A stretch of 6,400 bases of DNA from an uncultured Clostridia bacterium (GCA_934454745.1 CAKSGP010000087.1:1-6400); one strand, 5' to 3'. Counted from the first letter of the stretch, positions 1 through 5,778 are shown. Numbers and translations: made by a program. The notes: generated from the letters alone by a model not told the origin.

Positions 1-460
1 GTCTTTGTTGCTGACCGCCACTCATACCAAGGGCACTCTTTTTAAGTCTGTCCTTGCACTCATCCCAAATAGCAGCCTGACGAAGAGAGCGTTCAACGAT
101 TTCATCTAAAGCCACCTTTGATTTGATTCCGTGAATACGGGGACCGTAAGCTATGTTATCATAAATGCTCATTGGAAACGGATTAGGTTTCTGAAAAACC
201 ATTCCTACTTTTTTCCTTAAAATATTGACATCCATATCTTTGTAAACATCAACACCATCAAGGCAAATTTCGCCTTCAATTCTGCATCCTTCAACCAAAT
301 CATTCATACGGTTAAGACTTTTCAAAAATGTAGATTTACCGCATCCCGATGGACCAATTAACGCAGTAATCTGTCTTTCGGGAAGTTCTATGTTAATATC
401 TTTCAATGCGTGGTTTGTAGTATACCACAAGTTAAGATTTTTTGCCGTAATAATTCCCAT
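1..460 (-). CDS. pstB: Phosphate ABC transporter ATPase PstB (3' part cut by window edge)
   Basis: This is the ATP-hydrolysing subunit of the high-affinity phosphate importer, which sits on the cytoplasmic face of the PstC/PstA channel. The reading frame is open from an ATG at 460 to the left edge, giving 153 codons of a protein usually about 250 residues long. Visible motifs are the Walker A loop GPSGCGKST (residues 36-44), the Q-loop stretch VFQKPNPFPMSIYDNIAYG typical of PstB, and the ABC signature MSGGQQQR right at the edge. The signature begins with Met where the consensus has Leu, a mild substitution. Walker B and the H-loop lie outside the window. The start is supported by AAGGAG at 468-473, seven bases upstream. 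The ATG shares one base with the pstA stop (TAATG), which indicates translational coupling. phoU probably follows downstream, but that is inference. Confidence 0.97.
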   Translation of the reverse strand, partial: MGIITAKNLNLWYTTNHALKDINIELPERQITALIGPSGCGKSTFLKSLNRMNDLVEGCRIEGEICLDGVDVYKDMDVNILRKKVGMVFQKPNPFPMSIYDNIAYGPRIHGIKSKVALDEIVERSLRQAAIWDECKDRLKKSALGMSGGQQQR

Positions 461-1326
461 TATCTTTCTCCTTTCTTTTTCAACATTTTAGCCGTAAGTT
501 TTGCACTCATATTGATTACAAATGTTAGTACCAAAAGTATTGCAGCTATCGCAAAGGCAATTTCAAATTCTCCTCGTTCTTTTGCATACATATAAAGTGC
601 AACTGTAAGTGATGAACCTGCATTACCCGGTTTCACCGCATCCACAATACCTAAAACTTCATTTGCCATACCTGCGGTAAAGAGAAGTGCCGCACTTTCA
701 CCAACTATTCTTCCGATTGATAAGATACATCCCGTTACGATTCCGTCAATAGCAGATGGCAATACAACAGTTCTAATCATATACCATTTGCCTGCACCTA
801 ATGCAAGTGAACCTTCTCTGTATCCGTTTGGAACAGTTTTGAGGCTCTCTTGTGTTGTTCTGATTACCGTAGGAAGTGTCATAATAACAAGTGTAAGTGA
901 ACCTGCGAGTAAGCTTGTACCAAGTGAAAAGAACTGAACAAATATTAGCATACCTACCAAGCCATAAATAATTGACGGAATACCTGATAAAGTTTCTGTT
1001 GCGAGCTCGATTATACGGACAACCTTTTTATTTACCGCATACTCATTCAAATAAATAGCTGCTCCTACACCAATAGGGAGAACAATAACAAGGGTTATTA
1101 AAATAATATATATGGTATTTAATATGTTCGGAAGTATGCCCACAGTTTCACGGATAAGGCTTGGTTTTGATGTGAGAAATTGGGGTGTTATATGAGGCAA
1201 ACCTCTGTATAGGATATATCCAATAAGTCCGAGAAGAATAAGGCAAATAATTCCTGCCGATAAGTACATCAAAATGTTTAAGATAGCACATTTAACTTTT
1301 CTTCTTGTTGATATTTTATCTTGCAT
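460..1326 (-). CDS. pstA: Phosphate ABC transporter permease PstA
   Basis: PstA is one of the two integral membrane subunits that pair to form the phosphate channel. The 288-residue length is normal for the family. A basic N-terminus (KISTRRKVK) precedes a first membrane segment at about residues 18-40, and further segments lie near 70-93, 113-133, 139-156, 197-219 and 255-275. The cytoplasmic EAA-type loop that docks on PstB is visible at about 170-195 (REGSLALGAGK, then VVLPSAIDGI). The family stretch SGIPSIIYGLVGM is at 114-126. The start has AAGGAG at 1334-1339, seven bases upstream and inside the last codons of pstC, and only 4 bases separate the two genes. The protein is distinguished from PstC by its position before pstB and by its short first loop. 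There is no sign of damage. Confidence 0.97.
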   Translation of the reverse strand: MQDKISTRRKVKCAILNILMYLSAGIICLILLGLIGYILYRGLPHITPQFLTSKPSLIRETVGILPNILNTIYIILITLVIVLPIGVGAAIYLNEYAVNKKVVRIIELATETLSGIPSIIYGLVGMLIFVQFFSLGTSLLAGSLTLVIMTLPTVIRTTQESLKTVPNGYREGSLALGAGKWYMIRTVVLPSAIDGIVTGCILSIGRIVGESAALLFTAGMANEVLGIVDAVKPGNAGSSLTVALYMYAKERGEFEIAFAIAAILLVLTFVINMSAKLTAKMLKKKGER

Positions 1327-1330
1327 ATGC

Positions 1331-2206
1331 TCACTCCTTATCCTTTTTTACTATCAGATTTAACACAAGGTTAATTATCAATATGAATACAAACAGAACC
1401 AATGCGATAGAGAAAAGTGCTTCTCTTTGCAAACCTGATGAATAGGACATTTCACTTGCAACGGCTGTTGTAAGGAAACGAACACTTTTGAAAAGTCCGG
1501 GCATATTAGCAACGTTACCTGATACCATCATAACTGCCATAGCTTCACCGATGCTTCTGCCGATACCAAGTACAACTGATGTAAGTATTCCGCTTTTTGC
1601 CGCAGGAACAATTACTTTAAAAACTGTTTCTGTCTTTGTAGCTCCAAGTGCCAACGATGCTTCTTCATATTCTTTAGGTACAGCTCTTATTGCGGTTTCA
1701 GATACGGATATTACTGACGGCAGAATCATAACCGTCAAAACTATAATTGCCGAAAATAAATTTGCTCCATCAGGAAGATTAAATGTTTCTCTGACTAATG
1801 GAACAATGATTATCATACCTACAAGACCATACACGACCGATGGAATTCCCGAAAGCAAATCAACACTTGAACGAACTAACTTGCCGATTTTGTCATTAGC
1901 CATTTTAGCAACAAATATTGCACACATAAGACCAAGTGGCACACCAATTATTATTGCACCGATTGTTCCATATACCGATGTAAGAACAAACGGCAGGATG
2001 CCATAAGAGGGAGGTGTGGCGGTTGACGCCCACGACCTCCCGAATAAAAAGTCTGTGATACCAATTTTACCAATGGCAGGCATACCTGATGTTAAAAGAA
2101 ATCCGGTGATGAGAATGACGAAAGCAACAGCTAAGAATCCGCAAAAAGTGAAGATGATGTTCATTGATTTTTCAATTATATTTGCTGCTTTTTTAATTCT
2201 GTTCAT
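1331..2206 (-). CDS. pstC: Phosphate ABC transporter permease PstC
   Basis: PstC is the second membrane subunit of the phosphate importer and heterodimerises with PstA. It is 291 residues long, usual for Gram-positive PstC. The first membrane segment is at about residues 18-40, followed by an external loop containing FGRSWASTATPPSYGILP, a PstC hallmark. More segments lie near 71-100, 118-137, 150-167, 205-229 and 264-287. The EAA loop is at about 180-208 (EYEEASLALGATKTET, then VIVPAAKSGI), and the GRSIGEAMAV stretch at 216-225 is characteristic of the family. The start is supported by AAGGAG at 2215-2220, which overlaps the pstS stop codon. The gap to pstS is 12 bases, so the two are almost certainly cotranscribed and translationally linked. 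The gene is intact. Confidence 0.97.
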   Translation of the reverse strand: MNRIKKAANIIEKSMNIIFTFCGFLAVAFVILITGFLLTSGMPAIGKIGITDFLFGRSWASTATPPSYGILPFVLTSVYGTIGAIIIGVPLGLMCAIFVAKMANDKIGKLVRSSVDLLSGIPSVVYGLVGMIIIVPLVRETFNLPDGANLFSAIIVLTVMILPSVISVSETAIRAVPKEYEEASLALGATKTETVFKVIVPAAKSGILTSVVLGIGRSIGEAMAVMMVSGNVANMPGLFKSVRFLTTAVASEMSYSSGLQREALFSIALVLFVFILIINLVLNLIVKKDKE

Positions 2207-2218
2207 TCTCTATACTCC

Positions 2219-3037
2219 TTATCTTGCTACCGGTACTGCCCCTGCTTTTACAATCAGTTCGTCTGCGGCGCTTGATGTTGCGAACTCGAAGAATGCTTTT
2301 GCGCTATCTGTCAGCTCTGCATTTTTCTTTGTTACGAATACGAAGTTACGCTGAACTTTGTATGTGCCGTTTTGGATTGATTCAGTTGTAGGTGTAACAC
2401 CTTCTACGTCAATCATCTTTACTGTATCTTTTACAGATGCTACCGATGCATATCCGATTGCATTAGGATTAGATGCTACTGTCTGCACAACATCACCTGT
2501 TGATGTAAGTTCCTGAGTATATTTGCATACATCTTCTGTATCGGTGATTGATTCAAAGCCATCTCTTGTACCTGATGCAGCTTCTCTGCCGATAAGTACA
2601 ACGGGTGCATCTTCTCCTCCAACATCACTCCAATTTGTAATCTCGCCTTTGTAAAGTCCTGCAATCTGCTCGATTGTAAGATCTTTAACGGAGTTTTCAG
2701 GATTTACAATTACTGCTATACCATCAATAGCAACTACTGTTCCGTTAAGCTCTGATTTTTCTTCATCTTTCAAATCTCTGCTTGAAAGACCAATGTCGCA
2801 TCTGCCTTCTAAAACTGCCTGAATACCGCTACCTGAACCTGTAGGATTGTAAGTAACCTTTACATCAGAGTTTTCTTCCATATAAGCTTCTGAAAGATAA
2901 CCGATTACTTTTTCCATCGAGGTTGAACCGTCTGTGGCAACTGTGCCACCATTATTTGTGCTTTTGTTTGCACCGCAACCCGTAAAAAAACAAGCCACCA
3001 AACTTACTACTGTCAAAATACTTATGATTTTCTTCAT
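2219..3037 (-). CDS. pstS: Phosphate-binding lipoprotein PstS
   Basis: PstS is the extracellular receptor that captures inorganic phosphate and delivers it to PstC/PstA. The chosen ATG at 3037 gives 272 residues beginning MKKIISILTVVSLVAC, a lipoprotein signal peptide. The lipobox FTGC makes Cys21 the lipid-modified residue, and a Ser/Thr/Asn/Gly-rich linker follows. Ligand-site segments of the family are clear: ATDGSTSMEK (residues 34-43), PTGSGSGIQAV (65-74), DIGLSSRDLK (81-90), VAIDGIAVIVNP (102-113, including the Asp expected to bind phosphate) and GREAASGTRDGF (150-161). The frame is open to an ATG at 3124, but that would put 29 charged residues before the signal peptide and has no Shine-Dalgarno, so I reject the longer form. 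AAGGAGAG sits at 3046-3053. The gene is first in the pst operon, which is consistent with its need for high expression. Confidence 0.96.
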   Translation of the reverse strand: MKKIISILTVVSLVACFFTGCGANKSTNNGGTVATDGSTSMEKVIGYLSEAYMEENSDVKVTYNPTGSGSGIQAVLEGRCDIGLSSRDLKDEEKSELNGTVVAIDGIAVIVNPENSVKDLTIEQIAGLYKGEITNWSDVGGEDAPVVLIGREAASGTRDGFESITDTEDVCKYTQELTSTGDVVQTVASNPNAIGYASVASVKDTVKMIDVEGVTPTTESIQNGTYKVQRNFVFVTKKNAELTDSAKAFFEFATSSAADELIVKAGAVPVAR

Positions 3038-3045
3038 CAAAATCA

Positions 3046-3053
3046 CTCTCCTT
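3046..3053 (-). promoter_or_regulatory. Ribosome binding site deciding the pstS start
   Basis: AAGGAGAG on the minus strand lies 8 bases before the ATG at 3037. It supports the 272-residue PstS with its lipoprotein signal over the longer open frame that begins at 3124, which has no comparable site. Confidence 0.85.
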
Positions 3054-3082
3054 AAATTTTTTATTTTCTTTTCTTTTTGACT

Positions 3083-3112
3083 ACGATAACAGTTTAGCAT
3101 AGACAATGTTAA
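3083..3112 (-). promoter_or_regulatory. Candidate pstS promoter (-35/-10)
   Basis: On the minus strand TTAACA (3107-3112) differs from the -35 consensus by one base. It is followed after 18 bases by TATCGT (3083-3088), a 4-of-6 match to the -10 box. The first transcribed base would fall near 3076, leaving a leader of about 40 nucleotides. A weak -10 box is common at activator-dependent promoters. The assignment rests on base matches only. Confidence 0.45.
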
Positions 3113-3146
3113 TTCCAAAAGCAAAGGTATGTTAATTGTAAGTTAA
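3107..3146 (-). promoter_or_regulatory. Candidate PhoP (Pho) box upstream of pstS
   Basis: On the minus strand the region carries TTAACT (3141-3146) and TTAACA (3130-3135) with an 11-base period. A third TTAACA at 3107-3112 is 23 bases further on, close to two more periods. The register between them (TTGCTT) is a weak match. Gram-positive PhoP is known to bind direct repeats of TTAACA-like hexamers spaced by about 5 bases upstream of pst operons. The position directly ahead of pstS and downstream of a terminator fits. That phosphate limitation controls this operon is inferred. Confidence 0.55.
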
Positions 3147-3174
3147 GAAAATTGCCCCGCCTTTATGACGGGGC
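3144..3174 (-). terminator. Rho-independent terminator of the DUF6809/secreted-protein unit
   Basis: On the minus strand GCCCCGTC (3167-3174) pairs with GGCGGGGC (3154-3161) around the 5-base loop ATAAA. The stem has 8 pairs, one of them G-T, and is followed by AATTTTCTT. It begins 9 bases after the stop codon at 3183, so it separates that gene from the pst operon. The plus strand has no T tract here, so it works in one direction only. Confidence 0.88.
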
Positions 3175-3182
3175 ATGGTTAT

Positions 3183-3731
3183 CTAATACAATAAAAGTTT
3201 TCTTGCTAAAATAAACAAACTATTATCAACCGACGGAATATCCCTTGACAGAGAATCTTTCATATATTCAACATCAGGATTAAAATTAGGATTGACTGAT
3301 TGGTAAATTTTTATACGAGTATTAAACTCAGCTTCCGCATATGTGATTTTGCCGGATTTATAATCTTCAATTACAGGAGCAATAATAGTTCTAACTTTCT
3401 CAAGATTATTAGCATAGAAATCAGGTCTCAGATACATATCTCGGTATTGCCATATTGCAGCATTGGCGATGTCAACAAGCTCACCATAGCTATAACCGTT
3501 TGTCTGACCATTGAGCCACGCATTGAAGAATATGCGGTTTGATTTTGCTCGTGCATCGGCATATCCCAAACCGTTCTGCACTTCGGTTAAAATATCACCG
3601 ATACAATTTTCAACAAAAATGATTACTTCATTTGTGGCATTGCAGGGTGCCGACTCTCTCGGCACCTCTGCTGCATTTGCTGTAGATGTTATTAGCATAG
3701 TAATTATTAAACATATTACAATCTTTTTCAT
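3183..3731 (-). CDS. Secreted protein of unknown function
   Basis: I do not recognise a family for this 182-residue protein. It starts with a good signal peptide: MKK, a hydrophobic core at about residues 4-15, and a likely signal peptidase I site after Ala20 (TSTANA, then AEV). There is no lipobox and no later membrane segment, so it is probably exported and released or held at the cell surface. The mature part is about 160 residues, soluble-looking and probably largely helical, rich in Asn, Asp, Tyr and Ala. It has two Cys (30 and 43) near its N-terminus that could form a disulfide. AGGAGG at 3737-3742, five bases before the ATG, overlaps the stop codon of the gene ahead, so the two are translationally coupled. 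A terminator follows directly. No catalytic motif is evident and I assign no function. Confidence 0.8.
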   Translation of the reverse strand: MKKIVICLIITMLITSTANAAEVPRESAPCNATNEVIIFVENCIGDILTEVQNGLGYADARAKSNRIFFNAWLNGQTNGYSYGELVDIANAAIWQYRDMYLRPDFYANNLEKVRTIIAPVIEDYKSGKITYAEAEFNTRIKIYQSVNPNFNPDVEYMKDSLSRDIPSVDNSLFILARKLLLY

Positions 3732-3740
3732 AGCAACCTC

Positions 3741-4028
3741 CTATAAATCTTTAAATATACTATTATCGCAGACAAGATTATCGCAAATCATCTGGACACC
3801 AAGACGAAATCCGAGTTTGAAATTTTCAATGCTTGTTATAGCAACAATTTCATCACTTGCATTGATAAGGTCATTTACAAGATGCAAGGGTTTGCCTTTC
3901 AACATCTTTCCGAGTTCGTTTTCACTATCACAGAACTTTCGCATCGTTTTGGCATAATGGGTACATTTGTCATGTCGCTTTTCGTTGGGATTAATATTAC
4001 CATAGTACAGTTCCTCTATAAAGTTCAT
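3741..4028 (-). CDS. DUF6809-like small protein
   Basis: This 95-residue cytoplasmic-looking protein begins MNFIEELYYGNINPNEKR, which closely resembles the opening I recall for the DUF6809 family, common in Clostridia. That family also ends with a segment like the one here at about residues 66-80 (SIENFKLGFRLGVQM). Its function is unknown. In between is a predicted helical, charged region, and there is no signal peptide or membrane segment. The start is supported by GGAGG at 4036-4040, seven bases upstream. The TAG stop lies inside the ribosome binding site of the following secreted-protein gene. The match comes from memory of the family and was not searched. Members often occur in accessory or mobile regions, which fits the TnpV-like gene just upstream. 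Confidence 0.75.
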   Translation of the reverse strand: MNFIEELYYGNINPNEKRHDKCTHYAKTMRKFCDSENELGKMLKGKPLHLVNDLINASDEIVAITSIENFKLGFRLGVQMICDNLVCDNSIFKDL

Positions 4029-4054
4029 AACTTTTCCTCCAATCTTTTTAGGTT

Positions 4055-4078
4055 TTAGGGAATCGCCCTAACAAGGGC
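4055..4078 (-). other. Two overlapping, mutually exclusive small hairpins in the leader of the DUF6809-like gene
   Basis: Two short stems share the same bases. GCCCT (4065-4069) pairs with AGGGC (4074-4078) around a 4-base loop. TTAGGG (4055-4060) pairs with CCCTAA (4066-4071) around a 5-base loop. Only one can form at a time. They sit 15 bases or more upstream of the GGAGG site of the next gene. There is no T tract on the minus strand. A plus-strand TTTT follows the first stem, but there is no plus-strand gene to terminate. Its role is unknown. Confidence 0.4.
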
Positions 4079-4118
4079 TTTTGTGGGAGTACAAATGCCG
4101 TGCTTGCTAATACTTAAT

Positions 4119-4487
4119 TCAGCAAAAAAGAAGCGCTTTGTATAATTTTTCTTCTGCCGAATGGCGAATGTTGTTCATAGCACCAACCCAAGCCATTTGG
4201 TCTTTTGCTTTTAGTTCTTCCGTGATGCCCTGTTTGACCGCCATATCCTTTATAAGCCTATCAACCATTTCCTTTGCAGATGTGTCAATTTCTTCAAGAT
4301 ATGCAAGCCAAGTTCCGTTAATCATTTTCATTGAGTAAAAAGCAGGGCGATTTTCTTTAATAAAGATTGAGTGCAACTTTCCATACCTGCCGATGTTGTA
4401 AGTTCCTTCAGGTGCTTTTAGATTTGGAATGTAGTAATCGCCATCTCTCACATACTCGATTCCGTTTTCAATAATTTTTTCCTTCAT
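4119..4487 (-). CDS. tnpV: TnpV-like transposon-encoded protein
   Basis: This 122-residue protein resembles TnpV, a small accessory protein of Clostridia transposons of the Tn4451 type and related integrative elements; its biochemical role is not established. Recognisable segments are the N-terminal GDYYIPNLKAPEG (residues 16-28), the GRYGKLHSIFIKENRP block (33-48), the LAYLEEID block (62-69) and the conserved C-terminal GITEELKAKDQMAWVGAMNN (87-106). The length is normal for the family and the frame is intact. AAAGGAGG at 4497-4504, nine bases before the ATG, supports the start. The usual neighbours, a serine or tyrosine recombinase and mobilisation genes, are absent on both sides, so this is an orphan remnant or passenger of a former element. 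A weak promoter (TAAAAT about 30-40 bases upstream of the ATG) is possible. Confidence 0.85.
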   Translation of the reverse strand: MKEKIIENGIEYVRDGDYYIPNLKAPEGTYNIGRYGKLHSIFIKENRPAFYSMKMINGTWLAYLEEIDTSAKEMVDRLIKDMAVKQGITEELKAKDQMAWVGAMNNIRHSAEEKLYKALLFC

Positions 4488-4612
4488 TGTGAAGTACCTC
4501 CTTTGTTTTGATGTCTACATTTTATCAAAAGGAGATTCATTTGACGAATGTACGAATAAAAAAGAGAAAAATTCTTTTTATCGAATCTTTCTCAATCTCT
4601 GAATTATGCGAT

Positions 4613-4641
4613 TTGACGCCGTTTTCTCGTTATTTTATTTT
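4613..4641 (+). promoter_or_regulatory. Candidate plus-strand promoter ahead of hairpin A
   Basis: TTGACG (4613-4618) and TATTTT (4636-4641) are separated by 17 bases, 5 of 6 and 4 of 6 matches to the sigma-A boxes. No open frame follows. Transcription from about 4648 would meet hairpin A and its T tract within 70 bases. In such AT-rich DNA, chance matches of this quality are frequent. Confidence 0.3.
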
Positions 4642-4674
4642 TGACACGTTATGAACACTCGCACCAAACAGTAG

Positions 4675-4718
4675 AAATCCGAACCTTGTACCAATCGGTA
4701 ATAGGTTCGGATTTTTTT
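4675..4718 (+). terminator. Hairpin A: 11-bp stem with plus-strand T tract, relative of hairpin B
   Basis: AAATCCGAACC (4675-4685) pairs perfectly with GGTTCGGATTT (4704-4714). Inside is a 3x3 internal loop and then a second stem, TACC (4689-4692) with GGTA (4697-4700), capped by AATC. Seven T residues run from 4712 to 4718, so it has the form of a rho-independent terminator on the plus strand. On the minus strand the T tract is interrupted (GGATTTCTACT), giving a weaker signal. No plus-strand gene ends here. It is about 83% identical to hairpin B at 5366-5409. Confidence 0.75.
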
Positions 4719-4802
4719 CCTCTTATTATATTCGTAAATAAAATAAACAACAGCTGTTTGACAGTTTTATTTAGCTTTTTATTGAGTTGTATATATCATT
4801 AA

Positions 4803-4832
4803 CCTGGTATCGAAAATCTTTTCTATACCAGG
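4803..4832. repeat. Hairpin C: 30-base inverted repeat after the oxidoreductase remnant
   Basis: CCTGGTAT (4803-4810) pairs with ATACCAGG (4825-4832). After a C-T mismatch an inner stem GAAA (4812-4815) pairs with TTTC (4820-4823) around the loop ATCT. It lies 24 bases beyond the stop codon of the truncated gene. Neither strand has a T tract right after the stem, so it is not a standard terminator, though it might stabilise a 3' end. Confidence 0.6.
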
Positions 4833-4856
4833 CCCTTTACATATGCAAAAACCGCC

Positions 4857-5315
4857 TTATGCCATACCCAGCATAAGCGCCTTAAGATTTCTCTGGATTA
4901 GTTCCTGTTTTGTTTGAGGAATAATATGTCTAAATGCAGACTTAAGCGTTTCTTGATTTACCCCGCCTAATCTGCTCTGACAATTTTTTATTACTTGTCC
5001 CAACAATATAATATTTGCCATTCCAGAAAGCTCGTTTTCCTGTGCAATCTGGGATGCAGGAATATATTTACTGTAAATATCATCTCTGTCAGATACGCGG
5101 TCAGAAATTGAACTGTCTGTAAATATAAATCCATCGGGCTTTACAGTATCTTTAAATCTGTCAAATGACGGCGTGTTCATCGCTATTAATATATCAGGAT
5201 TACTCACAAGGGGTGAGCCTAACTGTCCGTCTGAAAGACATACCGAACAGTTGGCAGTTCCCCCACGCATTTCCGGTCCGTAAGACGGCAGCCACAATGA
5301 CACCAAGACAAGCAA
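4857..5315 (-). pseudogene. 2-oxoacid:ferredoxin oxidoreductase gamma subunit, N-terminally truncated
   Basis: The reading frame matches the gamma (KorC/VorC-type) subunit of 2-oxoacid:ferredoxin oxidoreductases, which convert pyruvate, 2-oxoglutarate or branched-chain 2-oxoacids plus CoA to acyl-CoA, CO2 and reduced ferredoxin. The recognisable part begins at about residue 8 (WLPSYGPEMRGGTANC) and continues through GSPLVSNPDILIAMNTPSFDRF, shown here only in part, then IPASQIAQE and LSGMANIILLGQVI to a normal C-terminus. Missing are the roughly 35-40 N-terminal residues that carry the GFGGQG motif of the family. Upstream the frame gives only a Leu/Phe-rich run and then a stop at 5343-5345. 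The first possible start is a TTG at 5315 with no Shine-Dalgarno. The alpha, beta and ferredoxin-like subunit genes are also absent; a cupin gene occupies that side. I read it as a decaying remnant of a deleted operon. A frame recovered elsewhere is unlikely, because only about 105 bases separate it from the cupin stop. Confidence 0.82.
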
Positions 5316-5365
5316 TAAAAAAGCACAGAATAGTAATAATGATTAATAATATGTAACATATACAA

Positions 5366-5409
5366 AAAAATCCGGACCTCATACCCATTGGTAGTTGGTT
5401 CGGATTTTT
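5366..5409 (-). terminator. Hairpin B: bidirectional terminator after the cupin gene, relative of hairpin A
   Basis: AAAAATCCGGACC (5366-5378) pairs with GGTTCGGATTTTT (5397-5409) over 13 positions. One of these is G-T on the plus strand and A-C on the minus strand. The interior repeats the plan of hairpin A: a 3x3 internal loop, then TACC (5382-5385) with GGTA (5390-5393) and a 4-base loop CATT. T runs follow on both strands, seven on the minus strand and five on the plus. It starts 11 bases after the cupin stop, so it probably terminates that unit. Confidence 0.8.
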
Positions 5410-5420
5410 GATTTATTCAG

Positions 5421-5777
5421 CTATAGTTCGATGTCAAAAGCATTTATTGGCATATACTCCGAGTTAGACTTGCTTGTATCTGCATTTTCGGCTATTAAAA
5501 TCAGAGCATCCTCGCTAACTTTAATATTATGCCACTCTCCTTTTGGTATGTTATAAATCTTACTGAGTTCCATTTGAGTTTTTTCAATATTTTCCCCATG
5601 CAATAGCACAGCCTTGCCTTGTAGCAGAACAAAGATTTCATCAGTTTCTAAATGACGCTCAAGATATGTAATCCTATCAAATCTTTCTGCATAACGCAAA
5701 TAAGCAACTCTCCAAGCACCAAAGGTATGTTTGACCTCATAGCCGTCCTTGTCAGGACTATATATATCAATACTCAT
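5421..5777 (-). CDS. Small single-domain cupin protein
   Basis: This 118-residue protein is a single cupin beta-barrel. The first cupin motif is seen at about residues 41-54 (RHLETDEIFVLLQG), with His42 and Glu47 as likely metal ligands. The second is at 75-86 (YNIPKGEWHNIK), with His83. The usual HxH pair of motif 1 is reduced to one His, so metal binding is possible but incomplete. It is followed by LILIAENADTS, which resembles small uncharacterised cupins near sugar-metabolism genes. The ATG at 5777 is one base after the stop of the gene ahead and lacks a strong Shine-Dalgarno, so translation is probably coupled to that gene. Hairpin B follows its stop. A sugar-binding or isomerase role would fit the neighbour, but the sequence does not show the substrate. 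Confidence 0.8.
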   Translation of the reverse strand: MSIDIYSPDKDGYEVKHTFGAWRVAYLRYAERFDRITYLERHLETDEIFVLLQGKAVLLHGENIEKTQMELSKIYNIPKGEWHNIKVSEDALILIAENADTSKSNSEYMPINAFDIEL

Positions 5778-5778
5778 T

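Larger units (their letters stand above)
4488..4856. other. 369-base AT-rich intergenic region with several inverted repeats
   Basis: No coding region is supportable here. Contents in order: the tnpV ribosome binding site (4497-4504), and an A/T-rich stretch at about 4556-4582 with a loose AAAAAGA/TCTTTTT inverted repeat. A possible plus-strand promoter lies at 4613-4641. Hairpin A with a T tract spans 4675-4718. An 8-base inverted repeat pairs AAATAAAA (4736-4743) with TTTTATTT (4765-4772) around the palindrome AACAGCTGTT. Hairpin C is at 4803-4832. Translating the minus strand upstream of tnpV gives only short stop-broken fragments that I could not match to a recombinase. Confidence 0.7.

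Noticed and set aside
1488..2006. 172-residue plus-strand open frame
   Set aside because: It lies fully antisense to pstC, whose protein sequence is clearly conserved. Its composition (Thr/Ile/Pro-rich) is what the opposite strand of a membrane protein gene gives.
2016..2354. 112-residue plus-strand open frame
   Set aside because: It is antisense to the ends of pstC and pstS, with no supporting start signal.
2476..2664. 62-residue minus-strand frame inside pstS
   Set aside because: It is an out-of-frame shadow of pstS, in a region with conserved phosphate-binding segments.
3037..3124. Longer N-terminus for PstS starting at 3124
   Set aside because: It would place 29 charged residues before a clear lipoprotein signal peptide and covers the promoter and Pho-box region. 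The strong AAGGAG site belongs to the ATG at 3037.
3511..3957. 148-residue plus-strand open frame spanning two minus-strand genes
   Set aside because: It is antisense to the coupled secreted-protein and DUF6809-like genes, both of which have good ribosome binding sites. Its translation shows no family pattern.
4736..4772. AAATAAAA/TTTTATTT inverted repeat as a transposon end or origin
   Set aside because: It is short and purely A/T, in AT-rich DNA, so chance occurrence is likely. No flanking target duplication was seen.
5200..5388. 62-residue minus-strand frame with a strongly hydrophobic N-terminal half, possible membrane peptide
   Set aside because: It starts inside hairpin B, has no ribosome binding site, and overlaps the oxidoreductase remnant in another frame. 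The hydrophobicity comes from the AT-rich DNA.
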